From the NCBI RefSeq assembly GCF_013149275.1, contig NZ_JABGNA010000004.1, positions 186,001 through 250,000 of the forward strand: a stretch of 64,000 nucleotides of DNA. The letters are read 5' to 3'. Positions 34,044-43,408 of this stretch are shown here, piece after piece (position 1 is the stretch's first letter; each line of letters opens with the position of its first letter). A program made the translations under genes and the position numbers. The notes beneath the pieces were generated by a model. The model was given only the letters and a program-made list of their open reading frames with translations. It had not been told where the DNA came from and searched no databases. This DNA comes from Mucilaginibacter sp. SG564 (GTDB lineage Bacteria > Bacteroidota > Bacteroidia > Sphingobacteriales > Sphingobacteriaceae).

Positions 34044-34493
34044 AAATTACTTTTAAACAAAAACGTTTAAGTATTTAGTGTAAATGATAAATCAATTAAT
34101 TAAAATCTATTTTTAATCCATTGTAACGGTTACTTCTTTAACTATTACGTTGCAAACCAATAATAAACTTACTGAATTTATAAGCTTCAACTACAGGCAA
34201 TAAAACCTATTTATTACCTTATTAAAGTTGTTTAAACTGATATTAAACTAATTTTAATAATTAGTTTTTCCCATATAACCAATTTATGGCTCAACTAATC
34301 TATTTTAAGTATTAAAACACTAAAAATCAATAAATTAATACAAAAAATATAACTAATTAACCAAATCACTAACCTTAACCTAAAGAAAAAAGCTAATGTT
34401 CACTTGATGATTTCCTAACATGCGCATCATTCCTTTGCAGCGGAAAAATGCGATTCCTGAGTTTAGTTAAATTAATTGTCCCAAACACACATT
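34044..34493 (+). other. Long AT-rich leader before SusC
   Basis: This roughly 450-base stretch has no gene. It has one promoter-like set near its end: TTG at 34404-34406 and TTCCTTTG at 34430-34437, one mismatch to TAnnTTTG. The 13-mer TTTTAATCCATTG (34111-34123) and the 11-mer TATTTAGTGTA (34072-34082) occur again upstream of the GT-B gene at 40422-40434 and 40447-40457, in reversed order. Long leaders before susC genes are common and often regulated. Confidence 0.4.
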
Positions 34494-37400
34494 ATGAAAA
34501 AAATTTACCACTGTTTTTTCCAGAAAACACATCACTTATCCAGGCATGCCTTGCTCATTGCCTGCGCAATATTATTGACCGCATTACAAGCTTTTTCACA
34601 AACTAGCCGGCTTGTGAAAGGAACCGTAACCGACGAAACCAACGCTCCCTTACCAGGGGTTGTTGTAACTGTTAAAAGCACAGGCAAAGCCACAACCACT
34701 AATGGCAATGGTGGCTATTCGGTTACCGTTAGCGGGCCAGATGATGTTTTAAAATTCACATTTCTGGGTTCGGTACCTAAAGAGGTTACCACAGGCGATA
34801 AAGCCGCAATTAACGTTACGCTTGTAACTGATACCAAACAGTTGAAAGATGTGGTAGTTATTGGTTACGGTACAGCCAGCCGCAAGGACGTTACCGGTGC
34901 CATAACCTCGGTAAAAGCCGAAGATTTTAACGCGGGTGTATTAACCACCCCTGCCGAGTTGTTACAAGGTAAGGTAGCCGGCTTAAACATTACCAAAAGC
35001 GGCGACCCCAACAAACAACCATCAACTATATTAAGAGGGCCATCAACTTTACGCGAAGGCGCTGCTCAGCAGCCATTTTATGTGATTGATGGTGTACCTG
35101 GGGCATCCATTGACCTTTTAGCTCCTGCTGATATCGAAAGTATCGACGTATTGAAAGATGCATCTTCAACGGCTATTTATGGTTCGCGCGCAGCTAATGG
35201 TGTAATCATCGTTACTACACGTAAGGCTAAGGCTGGCCAAACCCGCTTAACATACAGCGCTTATGCAGCCGTTGAAAATGTATCAAAAAATATTGATGTA
35301 CTTACAGGCGACGAATTACGTAAATATTTAGCTGACAATAAAGTATCTCCCTTATTAAAACCAATAGATGACGATGGATCAAACACCAACTGGCAAAAAT
35401 TAGCCGAAAAAACCGGCTATTCTCAAAACCACAACCTTTCTTATGGTGGCGCAGGTACCAATTCTGAGTATGGTGCAAGTGTAAATTATATGAAAAACAA
35501 TGGTATATTAAAAAATACCAGCCTTGAACGCACTATTTACAAGGGTTATATCAATCAGCGCTTTTTTAACGATCGTTTAAAACTGGGCATCACCCTAACC
35601 AATAGCGTTACTAAGAATAACGATATATTTCAAAGCCAGGTATTACCAGGTATATTATTCTATTTACCAACAGTAAGCCCTTTTAATCCAGACGGCACTT
35701 ATAAAGAAAATCTAAAGAGGACCGGAAGTGGCCCATTAAACCCATTGTCGTTAATAGATAATAACTTTACCAGAACAGAAAATAACAAAACCCTGATCAA
35801 TGGTTTTGCCTCGGTTGATATCATAAACGGTTTAAAGTTTACCATAACAGGATCAACCCAAAAAGAACAAAACAACGTTAACACCTATTCTAACAGCCAA
35901 TCGGCCATATACGTTAACCAAAATGGTGTAGCCGTGCGCAGTGCTTATACCAATACCAGTAACGTTGTAGAAGCTTATTTTAATTACGATCGTACTTTTG
36001 GCCAGCATTCATTGAAGTTATTAGGCGGTTATTCTTATCAACAAAATCGTGATAATGATGGCTTTGGTGTACAAACCCAAAATTTCTCTAATGACGCCCT
36101 GGCTTATAATTATTTAGCATTCTCCAACCCAACTCAACTTTCACAGATTATTTTTAACCCTAATTATAATGTTAACGGTACTACACCGCCAACTTATATA
36201 TCTACATTACGCTTAATATCCTTTTATACACGTGCACAATACCAATTCTCAGATAAATATCTTTTACAAGCGTCGATCCGTGAAGATGGTTCATCAGCAT
36301 TTGGTATTAATCAACGCCATGGTTATTTCCCTGCGGTTTCTGCCGGATGGAAGATCACCAGCGAAGATTTCATGAAATCAGTTCCGGTTATCAGTGATTT
36401 GAAATTAAGAGCTGGTTACGGTGTATCGGGTAATAGTTTAGGATTCGACGCCTTTACTGCCCAGTTAATTTACGGTGTGCCTCCAGGTGGCGGTAAATTT
36501 TTAAGCAACGGTAATATTGTTAACCCTATAGGTCCAGTGCGTAATGATAACCCAGACTTGAAATGGGAAAGTACCGCTACTACCAACATTGGTTTGGATT
36601 TTGGTATACTCAACAATCGCATTACCGGTTCTGTTGATTATTATATAAAAAAAACATCCGATTTGATCTATACATACCCCGTATCAACCACAAAATATTT
36701 TTACCCATTTTATACGGCCAACGTAGGCAAAATAAAAAACAGTGGCATCGAGGTTGTTCTAAACGCTATCCCTGTAAAATCACAAAGCTTTACCTGGCGC
36801 ACGTCATTAAACTTTTCACATAACAAAAACGTTGTACAGAGTATATCAAACAGTAATTTCGGGCTAAACTTTATTCAAACCGCCCAATTAGGTGGTCAAG
36901 GGCAATCTGGTAACTATAGCCAGATCATTCAGCCAGATTATGCTATTGGCACATTTGACCTGTGGCATTATATGGGCAAAAACGCCAATGGTGTGAGTAC
37001 TTTTCAAACTGCCAATGGCTCGGTTATAGCTGCCCAACCATCTACCAACGATCAGTTTATTAAATACGATGCACAGCCTAAGCTAATTTATGGTTGGAGC
37101 AACAGCTTTTTTTATAAAAACTTTGATCTTAATTTTTTAGTTCGTGGTGTATACGGTAATAAAATTTTAAACGCGACGCTTGCGGGTTTGAATAACCCTG
37201 CCGCCACTAAACTGCAAAATATCCCAAGATTTACCTTAGGCGAATCCTTCAATGATGTTAATGCTTACCTGATCTCGGATCGTTTCCTGGAAAGCGGCTC
37301 CTATCTGCGTTTGGATAATGCTACTTTGGGTTATACCATTAAACCACACATTCAGGCTATTAAGAGCTTACGTTTTTATGCCTCAGGTAATAACATTTTC

Positions 37401-37526
37401 ATCATCACCAAATATCGCGGTGTTGACCCGGAAATTGATATGGGTGGTTTAACCCCGGGTATCGATAACAAGAACTTTTATCCTAAAACACGCACCTTTA
37501 GCTTAGGTATAAACGCATCATTTTAA
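34494..37526 (+). CDS. SusC/RagA-family TonB-linked outer-membrane protein
   Basis: This roughly 1010-residue outer-membrane importer works with SusD. The frame extends to a TTG at 34476, but the ATG at 34494 starts a signal peptide (IACAILLTALQAFSQ). A carboxypeptidase-regulatory-like domain follows (LVKGTVTDETNAPLPGVVVT), then the plug with VVVIGYGTASRKDVTGAITS and GVPGASIDLLAPADIESIDV, DASSTAIYGSRAANGVIIVT, then a 22-strand barrel ending in SLGINASF with a C-terminal Phe. The cargo is not shown. It is the first of a pair with the SusD gene (20-base gap). No ECF sigma/anti-sigma pair is adjacent. Confidence 0.95.
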   Translation: MKKIYHCFFQKTHHLSRHALLIACAILLTALQAFSQTSRLVKGTVTDETNAPLPGVVVTVKSTGKATTTNGNGGYSVTVSGPDDVLKFTFLGSVPKEVTTGDKAAINVTLVTDTKQLKDVVVIGYGTASRKDVTGAITSVKAEDFNAGVLTTPAELLQGKVAGLNITKSGDPNKQPSTILRGPSTLREGAAQQPFYVIDGVPGASIDLLAPADIESIDVLKDASSTAIYGSRAANGVIIVTTRKAKAGQTRLTYSAYAAVENVSKNIDVLTGDELRKYLADNKVSPLLKPIDDDGSNTNWQKLAEKTGYSQNHNLSYGGAGTNSEYGASVNYMKNNGILKNTSLERTIYKGYINQRFFNDRLKLGITLTNSVTKNNDIFQSQVLPGILFYLPTVSPFNPDGTYKENLKRTGSGPLNPLSLIDNNFTRTENNKTLINGFASVDIINGLKFTITGSTQKEQNNVNTYSNSQSAIYVNQNGVAVRSAYTNTSNVVEAYFNYDRTFGQHSLKLLGGYSYQQNRDNDGFGVQTQNFSNDALAYNYLAFSNPTQLSQIIFNPNYNVNGTTPPTYISTLRLISFYTRAQYQFSDKYLLQASIREDGSSAFGINQRHGYFPAVSAGWKITSEDFMKSVPVISDLKLRAGYGVSGNSLGFDAFTAQLIYGVPPGGGKFLSNGNIVNPIGPVRNDNPDLKWESTATTNIGLDFGILNNRITGSVDYYIKKTSDLIYTYPVSTTKYFYPFYTANVGKIKNSGIEVVLNAIPVKSQSFTWRTSLNFSHNKNVVQSISNSNFGLNFIQTAQLGGQGQSGNYSQIIQPDYAIGTFDLWHYMGKNANGVSTFQTANGSVIAAQPSTNDQFIKYDAQPKLIYGWSNSFFYKNFDLNFLVRGVYGNKILNATLAGLNNPAATKLQNIPRFTLGESFNDVNAYLISDRFLESGSYLRLDNATLGYTIKPHIQAIKSLRFYASGNNIFIITKYRGVDPEIDMGGLTPGIDNKNFYPKTRTFSLGINASF

Positions 37527-37546
37527 TAACAGTTAAACAAACAAAA

Positions 37547-39175
37547 ATGAAAAAGATATTCATATTATGTGCCGCGATAGTTGTGACGATGGGCACATTC
37601 TCCTGTACAAAACTAAATGTACCTGTTGAATCGCAGTACGTAAAATCAAACTTCCCGGTAACCGATGCAGATTATATCGCATTATTGGGTACTATTTACT
37701 CCAACCTGTCATCAAGTTATGCAGTGCCGTACTGGCGCATGCAAGACATGGCAACAGACGAGGCTATTTTACCGGCCCGTGATGGTAACTTTGACGATGG
37801 CGGTCAATACAGGCAGTTACATTACCATACCTGGACCTTTGACCATCCAAATGTAATAGGAGTATGGCAATGGGGTTTTGGTGGTATCAACACTTGTAAC
37901 CGTATCATTAGCGTTATTAACTCATCTCCGTCATCTGAGGCAAAAAAACAATCATCAATTGCCGAGGTTAAAGCGATGCGTGCCCTGTACCTGTATTTCA
38001 TGATGGACCTGTACGGTAATGTACCTATCATTACTGATTTCCCGGTGACCACACAGCCAGCAACACAACCACGTGCCAAAGTATACGCCTTTATTGAAAG
38101 CGAGTTAAAAGCTGTTTTACCTTTATTACCAGCCAAAAGCAGTAACGCGGCAACAAACGTATCACAATACGGCCGCCCAACAAAAGGGATGGTATTTGCC
38201 TTATTGGCAAAAATGTACCTGAACTCCGGGGTATATGTAGGCACTAACCGCTACCAGGAAACCGTAACCATGTGCGATAGCGTACAGGCTAACACCAATT
38301 ACTTTCTGGATGCTAAATACAGGGATATATTTTTACCAACCAACGGCCCTGCGATCAACGAAACCATATTTGCTGTTCCTTATGACCAGCAAATACCAGG
38401 TAACCAGTTTACCCGTTTTGGTTTCTTTTACTACCTGGTACAGGCATACGGTTTCAATGTAAATTTAAGTATTGCCATGAGCACTACACCTGAGTTTTAC
38501 AACCGCTTTAACATCCCTGGAGATGACCGTACCAAAACCTGGCTGGCAGGTCCACAATTTTACCCTGACGGTAATGGCGGCTTTACTAATCAGCCAGTTT
38601 ACTATCCTGCAGGAACTGTAGGAGTTCCCGCAAATACACAAATTAACATTATACCTACACTAACCCTTACCGGAAAGAAACCTATGGATTTGGGTAACGA
38701 CGTGCTTACCTCACAAGCCGAAGGCGTAAGATCTATTAAATATTATCCGGATGTTAACATCATCCAGGCAACACGTTTAAACAGTAACGACGTACCGGTA
38801 TTCCGTTTAGCGGATATTTACCTGATGAAAGCCGAAGCCATATTACGTGGAGCCACACCAACCTCTGTAAACGGCGACCTACAAGTTCCGCTTACTTTAG
38901 TAAACAAACTGCGTGCCCGCGCGCATGCACAAGCTGCCTCGTCAATTGATCTGGATGGATTGTTGGATGAGCGTGCACGCGAACTTTCATGGGAAGCATG
39001 GCGCCGTAATGACCTGATCCGCTACGGCCTATTTGAAAAAGAATACCCGCTGCCGGTAATGGGTGGAAAAACGGACGATCTGAAAATGAACACAGATCCA
39101 ACCCGCAGGTTATACCCTATTCCATCAACCGAACTAAAAACCAATCCTAACCTGGTTCAAAACCCTGGTTATTAA
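37547..39175 (+). CDS. SusD/RagB-family lipoprotein
   Basis: This 542-residue surface lipoprotein caps the SusC barrel and binds the nutrient. The leader ends in GTFSC with the lipidated Cys at 20. The helical TPR-like core includes EVKAMRALYLYFMMDLYGNV and PIITDFPVTTQPATQPRAKV, typical of SusD. The C-terminal part has VPVFRLADIYLMKAEAILRG and LLDERARELSWEAWRRNDLI, ending in YPIPSTELKTNPNLVQNPGY, a hallmark of the family. It is 20 bases after SusC. Its ligand is not predicted; no glycoside hydrolase follows. Confidence 0.95.
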   Translation: MKKIFILCAAIVVTMGTFSCTKLNVPVESQYVKSNFPVTDADYIALLGTIYSNLSSSYAVPYWRMQDMATDEAILPARDGNFDDGGQYRQLHYHTWTFDHPNVIGVWQWGFGGINTCNRIISVINSSPSSEAKKQSSIAEVKAMRALYLYFMMDLYGNVPIITDFPVTTQPATQPRAKVYAFIESELKAVLPLLPAKSSNAATNVSQYGRPTKGMVFALLAKMYLNSGVYVGTNRYQETVTMCDSVQANTNYFLDAKYRDIFLPTNGPAINETIFAVPYDQQIPGNQFTRFGFFYYLVQAYGFNVNLSIAMSTTPEFYNRFNIPGDDRTKTWLAGPQFYPDGNGGFTNQPVYYPAGTVGVPANTQINIIPTLTLTGKKPMDLGNDVLTSQAEGVRSIKYYPDVNIIQATRLNSNDVPVFRLADIYLMKAEAILRGATPTSVNGDLQVPLTLVNKLRARAHAQAASSIDLDGLLDERARELSWEAWRRNDLIRYGLFEKEYPLPVMGGKTDDLKMNTDPTRRLYPIPSTELKTNPNLVQNPGY

Positions 39176-39475
39176 TTCTTAGAGCAAGGATGAGGGGAGC
39201 AAAGAACAAGGATTCCCTCTTCCTGATACATAATTTTAGAACAAGGAGCAAAGATAAAAAATCTTTGCTCCTTGTTCTTTTTTGTACCTACCCTTTATCC
39301 CAGAGTCCCCAATCCAAAAGTCCTTATTCCTTGATCCAAAAACCTTTGCTCCCAAAGTCTTTGCTCTTTGATCCAAAAATCCTTGTTCCTTAAGAAACAT
39401 TAATAAAAAATTTGTTAACCATATGCTAATATTTACAACATATTTAAAAGGTACCTTCGGGCAACAAAACAATTA
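39176..39475. repeat. Stutter-repeat region 3' of SusD
   Basis: Exactly 300 bases without a gene lie between SusD and the phosphodiesterase gene. The words AACAAGGA, GAGCAAAG and TTTGGATCAA alternate on both strands through about 39182-39393. The same words return, mainly in inverted orientation, at 41597-41665. A perfect 18-bp hairpin at 39238-39278 is listed separately as a terminator. Confidence 0.75.
39238..39284 (+). terminator. Terminator of the SusC-SusD operon
   Basis: AGAACAAGGAGCAAAGAT (39238-39255) pairs perfectly with ATCTTTGCTCCTTGTTCT (39261-39278), loop AAAAA, followed by a run of six T and a G. It is a very strong intrinsic terminator made of the same stutter words as the surrounding repeat. 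Confidence 0.88.
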
Positions 39476-40318
39476 ATGATGCAAGCAGCAAGCTTTTGCC
39501 TAAAGCACCTGAAATTATTGTTCGTAACACTCCTGGTATTTACTGCCTTTAATGCCTACTCCCAAAATGTCCCGCTCGCCAATGCCTTTGCCCATAATGA
39601 TTACTGGCACAAACGCCCTTTGTACGATGCTTTGGACAACGGATATACCCATATTGAAGCTGATATATATTTAAGGCGCGGAAAGCTCGTTGTAGCTCAT
39701 TTGCTCCCGTTTTTTAAAAGACACCGTACATTGGAACGTCTTTATCTCGATCCGCTGGCCAGCTGCATCAACGGCTCAAACGAACAGGAATCACGTATTG
39801 TTTACCCCATTACGCTGATGATCGATATTAAATCAAACGCAGTTAAAACATACCAAGCCCTGTCGGCCGTGCTCGAAAAATACAAAAACATACTTTCGGG
39901 TTACGAGGATGGTGTATTTGTTCAGCGCCAGATCACGATAGTAATAACCGGACACAAACCTTTGGAGATCCTTAAAAACCAACAAAACCGTTTGGCCTTT
40001 ATTGACGAAGATCTGATGAAGGTTCAGCAGGATACCTCATCGGCCAATATCTACCGCACCGCAAGCTGTAAATACTCCCGGCTGGTTAATTGGAATGGCA
40101 GTGGAGCTTTCCCGGTTTTACAAAAGCAACGTTTGTGCAAATATGTGAGCCTGGCACACCGGTACGGTAAAAAAGTAAGGCTTTGGGCTTCGCCCGAAAA
40201 TCCGGCGGTTTGGAACGAATTGCTCGACTGCGGCGTCGACCTGATCAATACAGATAAACTTCCCGAACTTAAAAACTTTTTAACCAGGCGGGTAGCTTTT
40301 TCGGCAAATGCCAAATAA
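39476..40318 (+). CDS. Exported PI-PLC/GDPD-like phosphodiesterase
   Basis: This 280-residue protein has a signal peptide ending near FNAYSQ. The mature part is a PLC-like TIM barrel: AFAHNDYWHKRPLYDALDNG, then HIEADIYLRRGKLVVAHLLP, which has the catalytic H/N/D and E-x-D arrangement, and a His in VVAHLLP. TLMIDIKSNAVKTYQALSAV and the ending NPAVWNELLDCGVDLINTDK resemble the glycerophosphodiester phosphodiesterase side of the superfamily. It likely cleaves a phosphodiester outside the cell or in the periplasm. It stands after SusCD, separated by a strong terminator, so it may be its own unit. Confidence 0.8.
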   Translation: MMQAASFCLKHLKLLFVTLLVFTAFNAYSQNVPLANAFAHNDYWHKRPLYDALDNGYTHIEADIYLRRGKLVVAHLLPFFKRHRTLERLYLDPLASCINGSNEQESRIVYPITLMIDIKSNAVKTYQALSAVLEKYKNILSGYEDGVFVQRQITIVITGHKPLEILKNQQNRLAFIDEDLMKVQQDTSSANIYRTASCKYSRLVNWNGSGAFPVLQKQRLCKYVSLAHRYGKKVRLWASPENPAVWNELLDCGVDLINTDKLPELKNFLTRRVAFSANAK

Positions 40319-40543
40319 ACTTAAATCATTAGTATATAATGCGTTAAGTTAAAATTAAGCTAATGCACAATTAACTATTTCATAACTTTAAATTAGCATT
40401 TAATAAAAGTAACAGCCATACTTTTAATCCATTGCGATGGTTTTAATATTTAGTGTATAATTTATTATAATATTTTATATCCATAAAGTTAAGCATACCA
40501 GAACATACAACATTTGCCTTAACAATTAGTGATCAAACTATAA

Positions 40544-41596
40544 ATGCAGAAAATACTGTTCATTACCGGTTCTGTAAACCAAACATCACAAATGCACCAG
40601 ATAGCAAACGAGCTGCCCGAGTTTGATTGCTGGTTTAGTCAGCTATTTACAGATAGCTATATATTAAATTTATTGATCAATCATACTTCATTACTTAACG
40701 GCACCATACTTTCAAATTATTACCGTACCAATTCCGAAAAATATCTTCATCAACACGGATTGCAAATTGATTATGGTGCGCGGTTAAACCAATACGACCT
40801 GGTAGTTTTTTGCTCGGACATACTGGTACCCCACCGCATGCGCAAAACCAAAACAGTATGGGTACAGGAAGGCATGGTTGATAAATATACCCTGCTGAGT
40901 AAAATAGTAAAAACCTTGAAGCTGCCTACTTTTCTATGCGGTAACACCTCATTAAACGGCTCAGCAAATGTTTGCGACATTTATTGTTCTGCCTCATCCG
41001 GCTACCGCCAATACTTTATTAAAAACGGCACGGATAGTCATAAAATAGCGGTTACCGGCATGCCTAATTACGATAACCTGGAGCAATTTCGGGATAACGA
41101 CTTTCCGCACCATGATTACGTAATGGTAGCAACTACCGATATGCGTGAAACCTATCGTTTCGAGAACCGGCCGGCTTTTATCAAAAGTGCGGTTGAAATA
41201 GCAAACGGTCGGCCACTGCTGTTTAAACTACACCCAAACGAAGACGCAGAACGCGCCGAAAAAGAGATCAGGAAATATGCACCGGCAGGTACCATGATTT
41301 TCAAAGCAGGTAATACCAACCATATGATAGCCAATTGCTGCGAACTCATCACCCAATACTCAACCGTAGTGTATACCGGTATAGCTTTAGGCAAAAAGGT
41401 ACACTCCTGGTTTGATGTGGATGAGCTTAAAAGACTCGCTCCCGTTCAAAATGGAGGTATATCGGCAAATAAAATAGCCCAGTTATGCCGGGCATATATC
41501 AGCCATAAAGGCGCACAGGAAAATTTTGATGTACAAAAGGCTTTAAATACACAAGGTATCCCTTTTTACACCGAGCAACTGGTAGTTAATTATTAA
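40544..41596 (+). CDS. GT-B-fold transferase, CDP-glycerol-transferase/capsule-synthesis-like
   Basis: This 350-residue cytoplasmic protein has no signal. The start MQKILFITGSVNQTSQMHQI is Rossmann-like. GYRQYFIKNGTDSHKIAVTGMPNYDNLEQF, which is seen in two parts, and LLFKLHPNEDAERAEKEIRK, then ITQYSTVVYTGIALGKKVHS, match the C-terminal donor-binding half of CDP-glycerol glycerophosphotransferases and capsule transferases. Which donor it uses is unknown; the cytidylyltransferase gene that follows suggests a CDP- or CMP-activated donor. It begins the operon-like run at 40.5-48.1 kb and is separated from the next gene by 114 bases with stutter repeats. Confidence 0.65.
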   Translation: MQKILFITGSVNQTSQMHQIANELPEFDCWFSQLFTDSYILNLLINHTSLLNGTILSNYYRTNSEKYLHQHGLQIDYGARLNQYDLVVFCSDILVPHRMRKTKTVWVQEGMVDKYTLLSKIVKTLKLPTFLCGNTSLNGSANVCDIYCSASSGYRQYFIKNGTDSHKIAVTGMPNYDNLEQFRDNDFPHHDYVMVATTDMRETYRFENRPAFIKSAVEIANGRPLLFKLHPNEDAERAEKEIRKYAPAGTMIFKAGNTNHMIANCCELITQYSTVVYTGIALGKKVHSWFDVDELKRLAPVQNGGISANKIAQLCRAYISHKGAQENFDVQKALNTQGIPFYTEQLVVNY

Positions 41597-41705
41597 GGGA
41601 ACAAGGACTTTGGGAGCAAAGAGCAAGGATTTTGGGAACAAAGGCTTTTGGATCAAAGACAAATTCAATAAATCACTAATTCGCTAACTCACTAATTCAA
41701 TAATT
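41597..41705. repeat. Stutter repeats before the cytidylyltransferase gene
   Basis: GGAACAAGGACTTTGGGAGC and related words (AACAAAGG, TTTTGGATCAAAGA) repeat the vocabulary of 39182-39393 in the opposite orientation, then a second set (CACTAATTCGC, CTCACTAATTCAATAAT) follows up to the start of the next gene. Confidence 0.7.
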
Positions 41706-41710
41706 AAAAA

Positions 41711-42514
41711 ATGGTGATCATCGTACAGGCCCGAATGGCATCGACCCGTTTACCCGGGAAGGTGATGTTACCTGTTTTGGGTAAAACTATATTGGCTATG
41801 ATGATAGAGCGCCTGCAGATGATACAGCATAAGGCCACAGTGGTAATAGCTACATCTGTTAACCCGGAGGATGATATTATTGAGCAGGAAGCCCACTCGC
41901 TGAACATCCCCTGTTACCGGGGCGATCAGAACAACCTGCTCGATCGTCATTACCAGGCGGCCTTGCAACACAACGCCGATGTTGTATTAAAAATCCCTTC
42001 AGATTGCCCGCTGATAGATCCACAGGCCATTGACCGCGTGCTTACTTACTTTTTTGATCAAACCGTTACACCCGACTATGTAAGCAACCTGCACCCCGCT
42101 ACCTGGCCCGATGGCAACGATGTGGAGATCATGACTATGGCCTGCTTAAAACAAGCCTGGGAAAACGCGGAGAAAAATCTGGAGTTGGAACATACCACCC
42201 CTTATATCTGGGAAAACCCGCAACTGTTCAATATTGGTAATGTTACCTGGGAAACGGGTTTGGATTATTCCATGTCGCATCGTTTTACGATCGACTATCA
42301 GGAGGATTATCTGTTTATCAAAAGGGTGTTTGAGGAGCTTTACCCGATAAACAAAAATTTCTCCTGTGACGACATACTAGACCTGTTGGAACGCAAACCC
42401 GAGATCTACCAGATCAATGCCGGTTATGCTGGTGTAAACTGGTACCGCAACCATTTAAACGAGTTAAAAACCATACAACCGGAGCAAACCAAACAAGCGC
42501 CGGTTAGCCAATAA
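41711..42514 (+). CDS. SpsF-like cytidylyltransferase
   Basis: This 267-residue nucleotidyltransferase probably activates a sugar or acid as its CMP or CDP derivative. The N-terminal P-loop-like motif is IIVQARMASTRLPGKVMLPV. The metal-site motif is PSDCPLIDP (about 97-105). Family members (COG1861, SpsF) are linked to spore-coat polysaccharide and sialic-acid-like synthesis. The substrate is unknown. It is coupled to the split transketolase genes (26-base gap). A start at ATG 41711 follows an AT-rich stretch without a clear ribosome site. Confidence 0.8.
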   Translation: MVIIVQARMASTRLPGKVMLPVLGKTILAMMIERLQMIQHKATVVIATSVNPEDDIIEQEAHSLNIPCYRGDQNNLLDRHYQAALQHNADVVLKIPSDCPLIDPQAIDRVLTYFFDQTVTPDYVSNLHPATWPDGNDVEIMTMACLKQAWENAEKNLELEHTTPYIWENPQLFNIGNVTWETGLDYSMSHRFTIDYQEDYLFIKRVFEELYPINKNFSCDDILDLLERKPEIYQINAGYAGVNWYRNHLNELKTIQPEQTKQAPVSQ

Positions 42515-42540
42515 AATATTTAATTTATAACCATTACCCC

Positions 42541-43404
42541 GTGGAAAACACAAAACATAGCGAGCAGGAATTACAGGCCATAGCGCTAAAAGTGCGCGAA
42601 CATATTGTGCGTATGTCAACCGCAGGCGGCTGCTTTACCGGCGCCTCCTTATCGGCAGTTGACATGATTGTTTACCTGTATGGCGAATTCCTGAACCTGA
42701 CGCCCTCGAACTTAAAAGACGTTAACCGAGATTATCTGTTCCTTTCCAAAGGCCACGATGTGCCTGCTTTATACGGCACATTGGTTGAACTGGGCTTCCT
42801 GGAAAAAGAGCGGCTGGAAAATCATCTTTCTTTGAACGATCATATTTACTGGCACCCCAATACCCATATCCCGGGAGTTGAATTCCATTCAGGCTCATTG
42901 GGCCATCTACCCTCGGTAGCTATCGGTGTGGCTCTGGATCTGAAGATCAGCGGCAGCGATAACAAAGCGATCTGCATTATGGGTGATGGCGAACTTAACG
43001 AAGGCACCTGCTGGGAAGCTGTATTGGTAGCCAATGCTTACAATTTGGATAACCTGATCTTTGTGATCGACCGTAACCATTTCCAGGCTAATATGCGCAC
43101 CGAGGATCTGATACCGCTGGAGCCTTTGGCACAAAAATTTGAAGCCTTTGGCGCGGCGGTGAAACGCATCAACGGCCATAGCTATACAGAATTACATGAT
43201 GCCTTTAGCGCCTATCCTTTTCAGCAAGGCAAACTCAATGTGGTTATAGCCGATACCGTAAGAGGTAAAGGCCTGCCCAGCATACAGGAGCGCGCCGACC
43301 GTTGGTTCTGTAACTTCTCGGCCGATGAAGTTGAGCAGCTTTTATTGGAATTGCATGGTGAACATACCACCTCGTTAACATCAGAAACTTTAATTGTCAG
43401 ATAA
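42541..43404 (+). CDS. Transketolase, N-terminal (ThDP-binding) subunit
   Basis: This 287-residue protein is half of a split transketolase. The ThDP motif starts GDGELNEG (148-155), and the matching end is DRNHF (177-181); the usual NN is RN here. SKGHDVPALYGTL is the His-containing active-site stretch. The frame starts with GTG. It pairs with the C-terminal subunit gene four bases later. Split transketolases in polysaccharide or secondary-metabolite loci often move two-carbon units to odd acceptors, rather than serving the pentose pathway. No full-length transketolase is visible in this window for comparison. Confidence 0.9.
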   Translation: MENTKHSEQELQAIALKVREHIVRMSTAGGCFTGASLSAVDMIVYLYGEFLNLTPSNLKDVNRDYLFLSKGHDVPALYGTLVELGFLEKERLENHLSLNDHIYWHPNTHIPGVEFHSGSLGHLPSVAIGVALDLKISGSDNKAICIMGDGELNEGTCWEAVLVANAYNLDNLIFVIDRNHFQANMRTEDLIPLEPLAQKFEAFGAAVKRINGHSYTELHDAFSAYPFQQGKLNVVIADTVRGKGLPSIQERADRWFCNFSADEVEQLLLELHGEHTTSLTSETLIVR

Positions 43405-43408
43405 TCCC

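Noticed and set aside
39176..39475. CRISPR array
   Set aside because: The repeated words are of unequal length, not evenly spaced and partly inverted; no cas gene is present.
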